Shown here in pieces: positions 18,299-25,706 of a stretch of DNA of 64,000 nt. Both the position numbers and the translations under genes were made by a program. Source of the stretch: DASWZN01 sp036404435 (GTDB taxonomy: Bacteria > Acidobacteriota > Terriglobia > Bryobacterales > Bryobacteraceae); assembly GCA_036404435.1 (NCBI GenBank), contig DASWZN010000032.1:223610-287609 (forward strand). The letters run 5' to 3'. The first letter of the stretch is position 1, and the number at the start of each line of letters is the position of its first letter. The notes under the pieces were generated by a model. It saw nothing but the letters and a program-made list of their open reading frames with translations. It was not told the origin of the DNA and ran no database searches.

Positions 18299-18939
18299 CA
18301 GCGGCGGATGGCCACCGCGGACACCATGCGTCCCGTCTTGACGTGGTCGCGCCGCCAGGAGTGAAACTCGCCGGGCCGGCAGCAGGTGCAGGGCGCGCCC
18401 GAGAAGATTCGCGCCGGGTCGAGACCCGCGTCGGTGAGTTCACGGCGGTTGGTCTCGGCCAGGTCCAGCTTGGCCCGGCCAGACAGACCGAACTGAATAG
18501 CCACTTCGGGGCCCACCTCGTAGCAGCTCGCGCAAATACCCGGGCCAATCGCTGCCAGCAGATCCTGAGGCCGGCTCCCGAACCGCTCGCCCAGGGACCG
18601 GACCGCGGCTACCGCAATCGCCTGGGCCGTTCCCCGCCACCCGGCGTGGACCGCGGCGACCGCGCGCTGGCGCTCGTCCACCAGCAGGATGGGGATGCAA
18701 TCGGCCGTGCGAATGGTCAGGTAGCAGCCAGGGCTGTTGGTCAGCAGGCAATCTGCCTCGCCCAGACAGCCGGCGACCCCGTCCGCCCACACGCAACGCG
18801 CGGAGTGAACCTGCCGGACCCAGGCCGGAGGACCCGGCGTCCAGGAACCGGCCAGGCGGGTGCCGAAACCGTGCTCCAGCCACGGCAGGCGATCCAGTTC
18901 CGCAACGCGATACACGTGGCCTCGGTCTTTGTAGAACAT
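18298..18939 (-). CDS. pgeF: Peptidoglycan editing factor PgeF / laccase-domain purine nucleoside phosphorylase
   Basis: A 213-residue laccase-domain (YfiH) protein. Members act as purine nucleoside phosphorylase/adenosine deaminase, or remove mis-incorporated L-serine precursors from peptidoglycan. The motifs are WVRQVHS (first zinc His), LTIRTADCIPILL with the Cys, and HAGWRGTAQ with the second His. GICASCYEVG and HSWRRD complete the family pattern. The frame is open much further upstream, but the ATG at 18939 follows GGAGGAG with good spacing, and the upstream extension overlaps nuoB. It converges on the DksA-like gene. Family assignment is firm; physiological substrate is not. Confidence 0.92.
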   Translation of the reverse strand: MFYKDRGHVYRVAELDRLPWLEHGFGTRLAGSWTPGPPAWVRQVHSARCVWADGVAGCLGEADCLLTNSPGCYLTIRTADCIPILLVDERQRAVAAVHAGWRGTAQAIAVAAVRSLGERFGSRPQDLLAAIGPGICASCYEVGPEVAIQFGLSGRAKLDLAETNRRELTDAGLDPARIFSGAPCTCCRPGEFHSWRRDHVKTGRMVSAVAIRR

Positions 18940-18961
18940 CGAGCGGGGCTCCTCCGGAATC

Positions 18962-18988
18962 CGCTTGCTCACGCGCGCGGTTCGGTGC
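18962..18988. repeat. 27-bp interspersed repeat, copy 1
   Basis: A 27-base segment containing CACGCGCGCGGTTCGGTGC, in the gap between pgeF and nuoB. It recurs with one mismatch at 21839-21865. Translated on the + strand both copies read PLA(H/Y)ARGSV. Confidence 0.7.
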
Positions 18989-19004
18989 CCGCGTTCGCGG
19001 CTGC

Positions 19005-19571
19005 TTACGCGCTCTGCTTCATCTGCGCGATCATGACCTGCTTCTTGAAGTCCTCGAGCATCGACTCGTCCAGCCGCACCTCGGTGGGCCGCCGCTCCAG
19101 CGTGGTCATGCGGTCGATCTTGTCCTGGAGCTTCAGGAGCCCATAAAACAGGTTCTCGGGGCGGGGCGGGCAACCGGTGACGTAGACATCGACGGGAATG
19201 ATGCGATCCACCCCCTGCAACACCGCGTACGTATTGAACGGCCCGCCGACGCTCGAGCAGGCGCCCATCGAAAGCACCCACTTGGGATCGGCCATCTGGT
19301 CGTACAGACGCTTGATGACGGGCCCCATCTTGAGAGTGACCGTGCCGGCCACGATCATCAGATCCGCCTGCCGCGGGCTGGGCCGGAAGACCTCGGCCCC
19401 GAAACGGGCGATGTCGAAGCGGGGGGCGCCGCTGGCGGCGATCATCTCGATGGCACAGCACGCCAACCCGAAGGTAAGCGGCCACAGCGAAGACTCCCTG
19501 GCCCAGTTGAAGACGTAGTCCACGGACGTGACCAGGACATTCTTCTCAAATTGGTTCTCCAGGAAGGGCAT
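19005..19571 (-). CDS. nuoB: NADH-quinone oxidoreductase subunit B
   Basis: Subunit B of respiratory complex I, carrying iron-sulfur cluster N2 at the quinone end. GLACCAIEM supplies the paired cysteines, GACSSVGG and TGCPPRPENL the remaining ligands, and the acidic/arginine surface MGPVIKRLYDQM is intact. 188 residues from the ATG at 19571 (MPFLENQFEKN). An ATG at 19592 would add seven residues, but it overlaps a TACAAT hexamer (19591-19596, minus) that looks like the -10 element, so the shorter start is preferred. No other nuo gene lies nearby, so this is either a split nuo set or an extra copy. Ligand residues are complete, so it is probably functional. Confidence 0.93.
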   Translation of the reverse strand: MPFLENQFEKNVLVTSVDYVFNWARESSLWPLTFGLACCAIEMIAASGAPRFDIARFGAEVFRPSPRQADLMIVAGTVTLKMGPVIKRLYDQMADPKWVLSMGACSSVGGPFNTYAVLQGVDRIIPVDVYVTGCPPRPENLFYGLLKLQDKIDRMTTLERRPTEVRLDESMLEDFKKQVMIAQMKQSA

Positions 19572-19601
19572 CGCGTGTTCGAAGACCCCCATTGTAGCAT
19601 C

Positions 19602-19636
19602 GGCCTGTCAGCGACAGGCCGGAGGCCTGTCCCACC
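19602..19636. repeat. Palindromic intergenic element, copy C
   Basis: GGCCTGTC (19602-19609), GACAGGCC (19613-19620) and GGCCTGTC (19624-19631), then CCCACC. The central arm can pair with either flank, giving two alternative hairpins. It has the same layout and CCAC tail as the elements at 5764 and 25663, but different stem sequence. Confidence 0.6.
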
Positions 19637-19685
19637 CAAATTGCCGCCGCGAGAATCTCCGGGCTTGCCCCACTAACTTCTCGTG

Positions 19686-21656
19686 ATGTCCCGGGTCGCC
19701 ATCGTTGTGATTTGCTTCCTGCCGCTGGTGTGTGCCCAGACGCCGGAGTCAGCCAGCCGCGCCTACGAGGCGCTTCGCGCCAAAGACTACGATGTGGCGA
19801 TCGCGTTGTTTCAAGAGGCGATTGAACGGGCGCCCGCCAACGCGACCCTGCACCAGGACCTGGGCTATACGTATCTCAGAGCCGGCGAGAACGAAGCCGC
19901 CCGCGACCAGTTCGCCGCGGCGCTGCGCCTGGACCCCGGCGCCGAACGCATCGCGCTCGAATACGCGTTCCTTTGCCACGAGACCAAGAAGACGGCGGAA
20001 GCGCGCCGCACATTCGACCGGATTCGGAAGACTGGAAGCCCCGACGCGCGCCTGGTTGCCGGGCAGGCCTTCGAGAATATAGACGGGCCGCTGGCGGAGG
20101 GCATTGCCCGCTGGTCGGCGGTGGTGGCGAACTCTCCCCAGGACTTCAGCGCGCGCTTGGAACTGGCGCGGCTGGCCGAGGCGCGTGACGATCCGGGGCT
20201 CGCGGCCCAGCACTACCTGGCAGCCTGGGAGCTGCGGCCGGGCGAGCGGCAACTGCTGATCGACTTGGCGCGGGCCTGGCAGGATGCGGGGCGGATCGAA
20301 GAGTCCCGCGCAGCACTGATTGCGGCGGCGCGTGGGTCCGAGGCCTGGGTGGCCGAACAAGCGCGGGAGCTGGCGCCGCAACGCTGCCCATACGCCGGCG
20401 AGTTCCGCCGCGCTCTGGATCTGGACCCCGCCAACTTCGGGATGCGCCGCGAGTTCGTTTTCCTCCTGCTTGAGTTGAAGCAGACGGACGAGGCTGAGCG
20501 CGAGCTGCGGATTCTGACGGATATGGCGCCCACCGACATGCTGGCCGCCGCGCAGTTGGGCTTCCTGCTTCTGGCGAAGCAGGACCGCGCCGGCGCGATG
20601 GTCTACCTCGACCGCGTTTTGAAGTCCGGCGATCCAGAGTTGGTGGCGCGGGTGCGCGCCGCCTTAAAGGCCGCGCCCGCGCTCAAGGAGCGCAGCGCGG
20701 CGTCCGGTCAGACCGTCAGCGCCAAGGAGATGGGCGAGCGCAGCTATGCCAAGGGCTATCTGAAAGACGCGGTGCGGTACCTCGAGGCCGCACACGAAGA
20801 CGACCCCGCGGACGACGAGGTCATGCTGAAGCTGGGCTGGGTGTACAACATCCTGCACCAGGACGAAATCGCGCTCGGCTGGTTTGACCAGGCGCGGCGC
20901 AGCTCCGATCCCCTGATCGCCGCGGAGGCCGGCCGCGCGTATCACAATTTGCGGCCCGGCTTCGCCCGCTGGCGGTTTACGGGCTGGGTGCTGCCGTTGT
21001 ACTCGACGCGCTGGAACGACTTCTTCTCGTACGGGCAGGCAAAGGCGGAATACCGGCTCGGTAACCTCCCCTTCCGGCCGTACTTCTCCCTGCGCTTCAT
21101 CGGAGATACGCGCGGCGCGGAGCCGATCTGCTGTTACTCGGAGAAATCGTTCGTGGCCGGCGTGGGCATAGCGACGCGTTACTGGCACGGGGCGATGGCT
21201 TGGGCCGAAGCCGGCGCCGCGATCCGCTACAGCAGTACCCCGGTCGCCGGCTTCCAGGTCCAGGACTACCGCGGCGGCGTGTCCTACGTTCACGGTTGGG
21301 GCCGCCTGCTGGGGAGCGAAGCGCCCGGCTGGTTTGCCGAGACTCACGACGATGGCGTGTTCGTCAGCCGTTTCAACGACGACACGATCGCGTCGTCGTT
21401 GAACCAACTCGGCTACACGGTCCGGCCTTTCGCCGGGTTGCGCGTGCAGCTTTTCTGCAACGCCAACCTTACTGCCGACACGCAGCGGCAGGGGTGGGCG
21501 AACTTCGCCGAAGCCGGTCCGGGCCTGCGCTTCCGCTGGGCGACGCTGCCCCCGGCGCTGGTCTTTTCCGTAAGCGCCCTGCGGGGAGCCTATCTGCAAA
21601 CCGCCAAGCAGTTCGACGATGTGCGTGTGGGGTTCTGGTATGCGCTCACCCGTTGA
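19686..21656 (+). CDS. Secreted TPR protein with C-terminal beta-barrel-like domain (PgaA/NfrA-like)
   Basis: A 656-residue exported protein. The signal peptide (MSRVAIVVICFLPLVCAQ) is followed by TPR units from about 22 to 420 (LHQDLGYTYLRAGENEAARD, LKLGWVYNILHQDE and others). The C-terminal 220 residues, from RWRFTGWVLPLYS, are rich in alternating aromatic strands and end in VRVGFWYALTR, as expected for an outer-membrane beta-barrel. TPR plus barrel is the layout of PgaA, BcsC and PelB exporters. The next gene is a secreted glycoside-hydrolase-like protein, as PgaB follows PgaA. TAACTT ends 6 nt before the ATG, suggesting a leaderless start. A polysaccharide-export role is inferred. Confidence 0.72.
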   Translation: MSRVAIVVICFLPLVCAQTPESASRAYEALRAKDYDVAIALFQEAIERAPANATLHQDLGYTYLRAGENEAARDQFAAALRLDPGAERIALEYAFLCHETKKTAEARRTFDRIRKTGSPDARLVAGQAFENIDGPLAEGIARWSAVVANSPQDFSARLELARLAEARDDPGLAAQHYLAAWELRPGERQLLIDLARAWQDAGRIEESRAALIAAARGSEAWVAEQARELAPQRCPYAGEFRRALDLDPANFGMRREFVFLLLELKQTDEAERELRILTDMAPTDMLAAAQLGFLLLAKQDRAGAMVYLDRVLKSGDPELVARVRAALKAAPALKERSAASGQTVSAKEMGERSYAKGYLKDAVRYLEAAHEDDPADDEVMLKLGWVYNILHQDEIALGWFDQARRSSDPLIAAEAGRAYHNLRPGFARWRFTGWVLPLYSTRWNDFFSYGQAKAEYRLGNLPFRPYFSLRFIGDTRGAEPICCYSEKSFVAGVGIATRYWHGAMAWAEAGAAIRYSSTPVAGFQVQDYRGGVSYVHGWGRLLGSEAPGWFAETHDDGVFVSRFNDDTIASSLNQLGYTVRPFAGLRVQLFCNANLTADTQRQGWANFAEAGPGLRFRWATLPPALVFSVSALRGAYLQTAKQFDDVRVGFWYALTR

Positions 21657-21682
21657 TCACGGCCCGAGACCGAAAGGACTTG

Positions 21683-21760
21683 GAGCCGCCGATGAACGCC
21701 GATGGACGCCGATAAGCCGCTCTTCTTCAATCGGCGTTGATCGGCGTTCATCGGCGGCTC
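21683..21760. repeat. Large inverted repeat built from ~10-bp units (GCCGATGAAC type)
   Basis: Arms of 31 bp (21683-21713 and 21730-21760) are inverted copies with two mismatches and a 16-nt loop. Each arm is itself a tandem of GCCGATGAAC-like decamers. A sister element of related unit sequence lies at 37841-37907. It lies between two collinear genes and overlaps no supported coding start. Confidence 0.8.
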
Positions 21761-21838
21761 GCTATGCCTTGGCCTTCTTTGGCAACGTCGTCGGCTTGCT
21801 GCCGAGCGGTGGGGCAGGCAGACCAACCCGTCTGCTGC

Positions 21839-21865
21839 CGCTTGCTTACGCGCGCGGTTCGGTGC
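21839..21865. repeat. 27-bp interspersed repeat, copy 2
   Basis: Same 27-base sequence as 18962-18988 with a single T/C difference. It ends inside the proposed GTG start region of the glycoside-hydrolase-like gene. Confidence 0.7.
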
Positions 21866-23844
21866 TATGCGCACTCGGCCTGCTGGCCAGCCTCGCCGCG
21901 ATGGCTGCGCCGCGGCTTTCGTTTTCCGTCGTCGGCGGGGATCCCGGCGGCTGGCCTCAGATCCTCTCCTCGCTGGGATTCCAACCGCTGGCGGGCGCGG
22001 GCGAGGCCGGCATTATTGTGCTGCGTCAGGGCGCCAAGGGCCGGGCGGCGGATTACCTGGCGCAGGCGGATGCGGGCGCGTTTCTCATCCTTGAGGGGCG
22101 GTCGGAGGTGGCCGAGTCGCTCGGTTTCCACGCCGGGGACCGGCGCGTGCACGTGCAGAGTGTCGAAGATGTGCGGCGGCCCGAGCTGCGTATCGTTTGG
22201 GAGGAAGCGCTCGATCTGCCGGTATTCGAAGTCCCCGCCGGCGCACGCGTCTTTACGCGCGAGCGCTGGCAGAAAGCGCCGCTGGTTGCCGGAATGCGGC
22301 GCGGCGCGGGGGCCGTCCTCTGGGTCGCCGCGACGCCCGGCGCGCACGGATACGAGCGCCTGCCCTATCTGCCGCAGGCCCTCCGCGATCTCGGCCTCGA
22401 GCCGCCTTTGCAATCGCGCCGGCTGTGGGCCTTCTTCGACTCCGCCTACCGCAGCCGCGCCGACGCCGAGTATCTGGCCCGGCGCTGGCGGCGTTCCGGA
22501 ATCGCCGCGCTCCAGGTTGCCGCCTGGCACAACTTCGAGCCGGACGCCGAGCGCGATGAGTACCTGCGCGGGCTGATCCGCGCCTGCCACCGCAACGCCA
22601 TCTTGGTCTATGCCTGGCTCGAGCTGCCGCACGTCAGCGAGCGGTTCTGGCAGGATCATCCGGAGTGGCGCGAGAAGACCGCCGTGCTCCAGGACGCCGC
22701 GCTCGACTGGCGCAAGCTCATGAACCTGGCCGACCGCGACTGCTTCCGCGCCGCCGCCAGCGGGGTCCACGAACTGCTCGGCCGCTTCGACTGGGACGGC
22801 GTCAACCTGGCCGAGCTGTATTTCGAGTCGCTCGAAGGGGCGGCCAATCCCTCGCGCTTCACGCCCATGAACGACGATGTGCGGCGCGAGTTTCGCGCGG
22901 TCAAGGGTTTCGATCCCATCGAGCTGTTCGCCCCCGCCAAGCCACCCGACGCCGCGCGCCTGCATGCCTTCCTCGATTACCGCGCCGGTCTCGCGGAGCG
23001 CCTGCAGGGGGAGTGGATGGACGCGGTCCGCCGCGACAAGCCCGACCTCGACATGGTCCTGACGCACATCGACGACCGGCTCGACACCGGCATGCGCGAC
23101 GCGCTCGGCGCGGATGCCGCTCGCGTCCTGCCGCAGCTCGAGCAGCGCGATTTCACGTTTGCGGTCGAGGATCCCGCCACGGTGTGGAACCTGGGGCCGC
23201 AACGCTACACCGAGATTGCGAAACGCTACCAGGCTCTCACCCGGCGCACGGACAAGCTGGCCGTGGACATCAACGTGGTGGAGCGCTACCAGGACGTCTA
23301 TCCGACCAAGCAGCAGACCGGCACGGAGCTGTTCGAGCTGGTGGCGTCGGCGTCGCGCGCGTTCCCGCGCGTGATGCTGTACTTCGAGAACTCCGTGCTG
23401 GCGCCCGATCTCCCGCTGCTCGCCGCCGCGGCCGCAAACGCGCGGATGGAGCAGGCCGGGCCGAGGCTGACCGTCGAATCCCCGCAGGGCGTCGGCGTGG
23501 TGTGGAAAGGCCCGGCGCGGGTCGACGGGCGCGTCTGGCCGGCCAGCGACGGCGAGGTGGTATGGCTGCCGGCGGGCGCGCACACGGTTGAGCCAGCGAA
23601 GACCGCGCCGCCCGCGCGCATTCTGGATTTCAACGGCAACCTGGAAAGCGCGTCCGCCACGGCGCACGGTCTCGAGTTCGGATATGTGGCGCCCTCGCGA
23701 GCGGTGGCCGCGCTCGACCGCAAGCCGCTCCGGCAGCAGATTGACGGCGCTCCGGCGCCGCTAGAGTTCGCGAACGCGGACGGTCCGCCCTTCGTGGTGA
23801 TATTCCCCCGCGGCCAGCACCTGGTCGAACTGGAACTGGAATGA
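21862..23844 (+). CDS. Secreted glycoside hydrolase-like protein (family 10/13-like, PgaB C-terminal type)
   Basis: About 660 residues. A TIM-barrel-like core at roughly 190-560 has RLWAFFDSAYRSR, AILVYAWLELPHVSERFW, RFDWDGVNLAELYFES with acidic residues after a beta-strand, and MVLTHIDDRLD. These are reminiscent of GHL10/GHL13 proteins, the group to which the hydrolase half of PgaB belongs. A small beta-rich C-terminal domain follows (VESPQGVGVVWKGPARV). The first residues from the GTG at 21862 (LCALGLLASLAA) form a hydrophobic export-like segment. An ATG at 21901 would lose it, and the frame is open further upstream through two repeats, so the start is uncertain. It is downstream of the TPR-barrel gene; a joint role in exopolysaccharide processing is inferred. 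Confidence 0.68.
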   Translation: MLCALGLLASLAAMAAPRLSFSVVGGDPGGWPQILSSLGFQPLAGAGEAGIIVLRQGAKGRAADYLAQADAGAFLILEGRSEVAESLGFHAGDRRVHVQSVEDVRRPELRIVWEEALDLPVFEVPAGARVFTRERWQKAPLVAGMRRGAGAVLWVAATPGAHGYERLPYLPQALRDLGLEPPLQSRRLWAFFDSAYRSRADAEYLARRWRRSGIAALQVAAWHNFEPDAERDEYLRGLIRACHRNAILVYAWLELPHVSERFWQDHPEWREKTAVLQDAALDWRKLMNLADRDCFRAAASGVHELLGRFDWDGVNLAELYFESLEGAANPSRFTPMNDDVRREFRAVKGFDPIELFAPAKPPDAARLHAFLDYRAGLAERLQGEWMDAVRRDKPDLDMVLTHIDDRLDTGMRDALGADAARVLPQLEQRDFTFAVEDPATVWNLGPQRYTEIAKRYQALTRRTDKLAVDINVVERYQDVYPTKQQTGTELFELVASASRAFPRVMLYFENSVLAPDLPLLAAAAANARMEQAGPRLTVESPQGVGVVWKGPARVDGRVWPASDGEVVWLPAGAHTVEPAKTAPPARILDFNGNLESASATAHGLEFGYVAPSRAVAALDRKPLRQQIDGAPAPLEFANADGPPFVVIFPRGQHLVELELE

Positions 23845-23892
23845 CATCACGACGGGCCGGCCGCCCGGGTTCGCGCTACAATCGGAGAGTAC

Positions 23893-23969
23893 GCGCCCGT
23901 AGCTCAGCTGGATAGAGCGCTTGCCTCCGGAGCAAGAGGTCGGGTGTTCGAATCACCCCGGGCGTACCA
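23893..23969 (+). tRNA. tRNA-Arg (anticodon CCG)
   Basis: 77-nt cloverleaf. The acceptor stem is GCGCCCG with CGGGCGT (one G-U pair at the end), the D arm GCTC/GAGC, and the anticodon stem CTTGC/GCAAG with loop CTCCGGA, giving anticodon CCG (reads CGG). The T arm is GGGTG-TTCGAAT-CACCC, and the CCA end is encoded. TACAAT at 23877-23882 is a plausible -10 element. Confidence 0.97.
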
Positions 23970-24066
23970 CACTTTTCTGTAACCTACAAGAAACCACCCC
24001 AATCACTGGAATCCGACTCGGGTCCAAACTACCTTCCTGTCCGATTCTGTGTCTGGGATGGTTGGT

Positions 24067-24570
24067 TTATCCGTTGCCAAGATAACCCCTGTCTTTTCCT
24101 ACATCTGGGAGGTTGGGAGGATGGGAGGTTACCAGCCAGAAGGTGATTCCGAAGACGAGCCCGGTAAGCAGCAGGCAAACGCCCTGCCGCTCAGCGGCGA
24201 TCACGAATCCTTCAAGAAACGTCTGGTCTTCAATCCACAACGGCTTTGGAGAAAGAGATGAAGTCCCGCACCCTATAACGAGTGCAGTTGCGGCACCAAT
24301 CAGGGAAAAGTAAGTCAGGCCAAAACATTGCAGCCGACCATACCCGCGCACAGCCAAATACCATGGGAGAGCCATCAACACTAGTGCCGCACCCATACCG
24401 CCAAAAAGCCAGAAGAAGATTGCAAAGCCGATATCGAACAAGACGCTCACACGCCCGTGGGGCCGCGTCAGCTCTAACCGAACCACGAACCAGACCAGAT
24501 AGAAAACCGAGGCACTTGCGACGCTCGCTAAGTATCCAACTAGGCGATTCGCGGTACCCATGGCACCCAT
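24067..24570 (-). CDS. Small polytopic membrane protein of unknown function
   Basis: About 167 residues from the ATG at 24570 (MGAMGTANRLVG), with four hydrophobic helices (about 9-30, 47-70, 80-105 and 125-150) and short hydrophilic links. The frame is open to 24693, but the extra 41 residues are arginine-rich and derive from a repetitive stretch of GGCGTA-like units, so they are probably not coding. The base composition is visibly lower in G+C than the neighbours, as expected for an acquired gene next to a tRNA. I do not recognise a family. The convergent tRNA-Arg lies 98 bp beyond its stop. Confidence 0.5.
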   Translation of the reverse strand: MGAMGTANRLVGYLASVASASVFYLVWFVVRLELTRPHGRVSVLFDIGFAIFFWLFGGMGAALVLMALPWYLAVRGYGRLQCFGLTYFSLIGAATALVIGCGTSSLSPKPLWIEDQTFLEGFVIAAERQGVCLLLTGLVFGITFWLVTSHPPNLPDVGKDRGYLGNG

Positions 24571-24961
24571 AACCGTAACATGTTTCTGAATGGCCTGCGC
24601 CACCTCCCTACGCCCCTGCCTACGCCACTTCCTTACGTCAGCGCCATACGCCACCACACTACGCCGGCGCCCCGTCATCGCTGCCTTCTGCATCGCGCCC
24701 CGCGGCCCTGCGTCGTGCTGGGTTAATCGCCCACTTCCGCATCGTCCGCCGCAGCCCGCCCCGCCTCTTGGTGTGCGCTCTTTAACGTAAGCGTCCGCGG
24801 TGCCTGCGAAGCACCGAGGCGAAGTGCTTCACATCAACGACCACGGCAACATGACCCTGTACGTGAAAACCTCGCGTGCGATGCACGAGGTCTGTGCGCA
24901 ATCACCGCCAGAAGCACGCGTGCCGTCCCGTCCGGCTGTGTTCGGCGGTGCTCCCAGTTCC
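24571..24961. other. 391-bp stretch without a convincing gene; possible gene remnant
   Basis: 24590-24680 is a run of TACGCC-like repeats. From the GTG at 24800 a + strand frame gives a protein-like start (GEVLHINDHGNMTLYVKTS) of about 30 residues that then runs antisense into the HicB gene. I read it as a decayed or chimeric fragment, not a functional gene. Confidence 0.25.
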
Positions 24962-25537
24962 TCATCGTCTCCGGCGCGAATCCGAAGCGTGCGGCAGCAT
25001 CGTCACTCTGACTCCCGGGACCTTCTCGCCTCTCGTCCAGGCGAGCGCCTGCTTCGCGCTGGCAACGAGCCGCCGCCCCGCCGCGGTGTGTTTCGAAAGT
25101 GGCCGCCGTTTCGTCACGATGTCCCGGATCTCGACGGATAGCTGCTTGCCCAGGGCGCGGAACGCGGCCTCCAATTGGTCCAGCCGCGAGCCGTGGCGCA
25201 GATCGAGCAAACGGTCCACCTGGGGAAGGTGACAGTTCAATCGTCTCGCCAGTTCGGTCTTGTTGATCCGCCCCACCCGCATCGCCGAATAGAGGGCCAG
25301 CTTCGCTTCCGTGAGCGCCGGGAGCGCGACATACGGTCCGCGCTTGAAGGGCGAAGGTTCGGGGATCGCCTGGCGATCCTCTATGTAACCCATCAGGGCC
25401 GTTTCGAGGGCATCCGCGGCGCGGGCGAGGGCCTCCTCGCGGTCGTCTCCGAAAGTATGTGCCTCGGGCACATCCGGAAAGCCGGCCAGGATTGTGCCGT
25501 TGGTATCGCGTTCCAGTTTGACGGGATATCGCAACAT
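24962..25537 (-). CDS. HicB-like antitoxin with C-terminal helix-turn-helix
   Basis: A 191-residue regulator. Residues 1-55 (LRYPVKLERDTNGTILAGFPDVPEAHTFGDDREEALARAADAL, split here only for reading) follow the HicB partial RNase-H-like fold with its GFPD motif. Residues 90-135 form an HTH (KTELARRLNCHLPQVDRLL then DLRHGSRLDQLEAAFRALG), the form of HicB that represses its own operon. The C-terminal 50 residues are basic. No HicA toxin of about 60 residues is found on either side, so the gene is an orphan or its partner is lost. A TTGCGA-17-TAGGCT promoter with an overlapping dyad lies directly upstream, fitting autoregulation. It sits in the tRNA-linked islet. Confidence 0.8.
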   Translation of the reverse strand: MLRYPVKLERDTNGTILAGFPDVPEAHTFGDDREEALARAADALETALMGYIEDRQAIPEPSPFKRGPYVALPALTEAKLALYSAMRVGRINKTELARRLNCHLPQVDRLLDLRHGSRLDQLEAAFRALGKQLSVEIRDIVTKRRPLSKHTAAGRRLVASAKQALAWTRGEKVPGVRVTMLPHASDSRRRR

Positions 25538-25561
25538 GGGTCGGCGCTCATCACCGAATCG

Positions 25562-25590
25562 AGCCTACAACACATCTGTTTTGTTCGCAA
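25562..25590 (-). promoter_or_regulatory. Promoter of the HicB-HTH gene
   Basis: On the minus strand, -35 TTGCGA (25590-25585), a 17-bp spacer, and -10 TAGGCT (25567-25562), 24 nt before the ATG at 25537. The spacer and -35 are covered by the inverted repeat at 25569-25600. Confidence 0.6.
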
Positions 25591-25600
25591 CAGATATGTT
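25569..25600. promoter_or_regulatory. Operator-like inverted repeat upstream of HicB-HTH
   Basis: Arms AACACATCTGTT (25569-25580) and AACAGATATGTT (25589-25600) are inverted copies with one mismatch. Centre-to-centre spacing is 20 bp, about two helical turns, and the repeat overlaps the promoter. This is the expected layout for binding of a dimeric HTH repressor encoded by the gene itself. Confidence 0.7.
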
Positions 25601-25662
25601 CTCGACCCGCCGAACGAGTCGATGCCGCGTTCGGACACGTTTCTGCCTGCCGCCGGCCAAGC

Positions 25663-25706
25663 GTCGCCATGAGTGGCGACGCGGCACGCTGAAGCGTGCG
25701 CCACAC
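25663..25706. repeat. Two-hairpin intergenic palindromic element, copy B
   Basis: GTCGCCA-TGAG-TGGCGAC (25663-25680), then GCACGC-TGAA-GCGTGC (25684-25699), then GCCACA. The second hairpin and tail match copy A (5787-5810) almost exactly. It abuts the stop codon of the GH127 gene. Confidence 0.65.

Noticed and set aside
21865..23667. 600-residue antisense frame through the hydrolase-like gene
   Set aside because: Arg/Gly/Ala-rich shadow; the opposite strand has ordered protein motifs.
25538..25705. HicA toxin gene upstream of hicB
   Set aside because: No frame of about 60 residues with HicA features; the region holds the operator and a palindromic element.
23893..25706. Prophage or full integrative element at the tRNA
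   Set aside because: No integrase, no structural phage genes, and no duplicate of the tRNA 3' end found.
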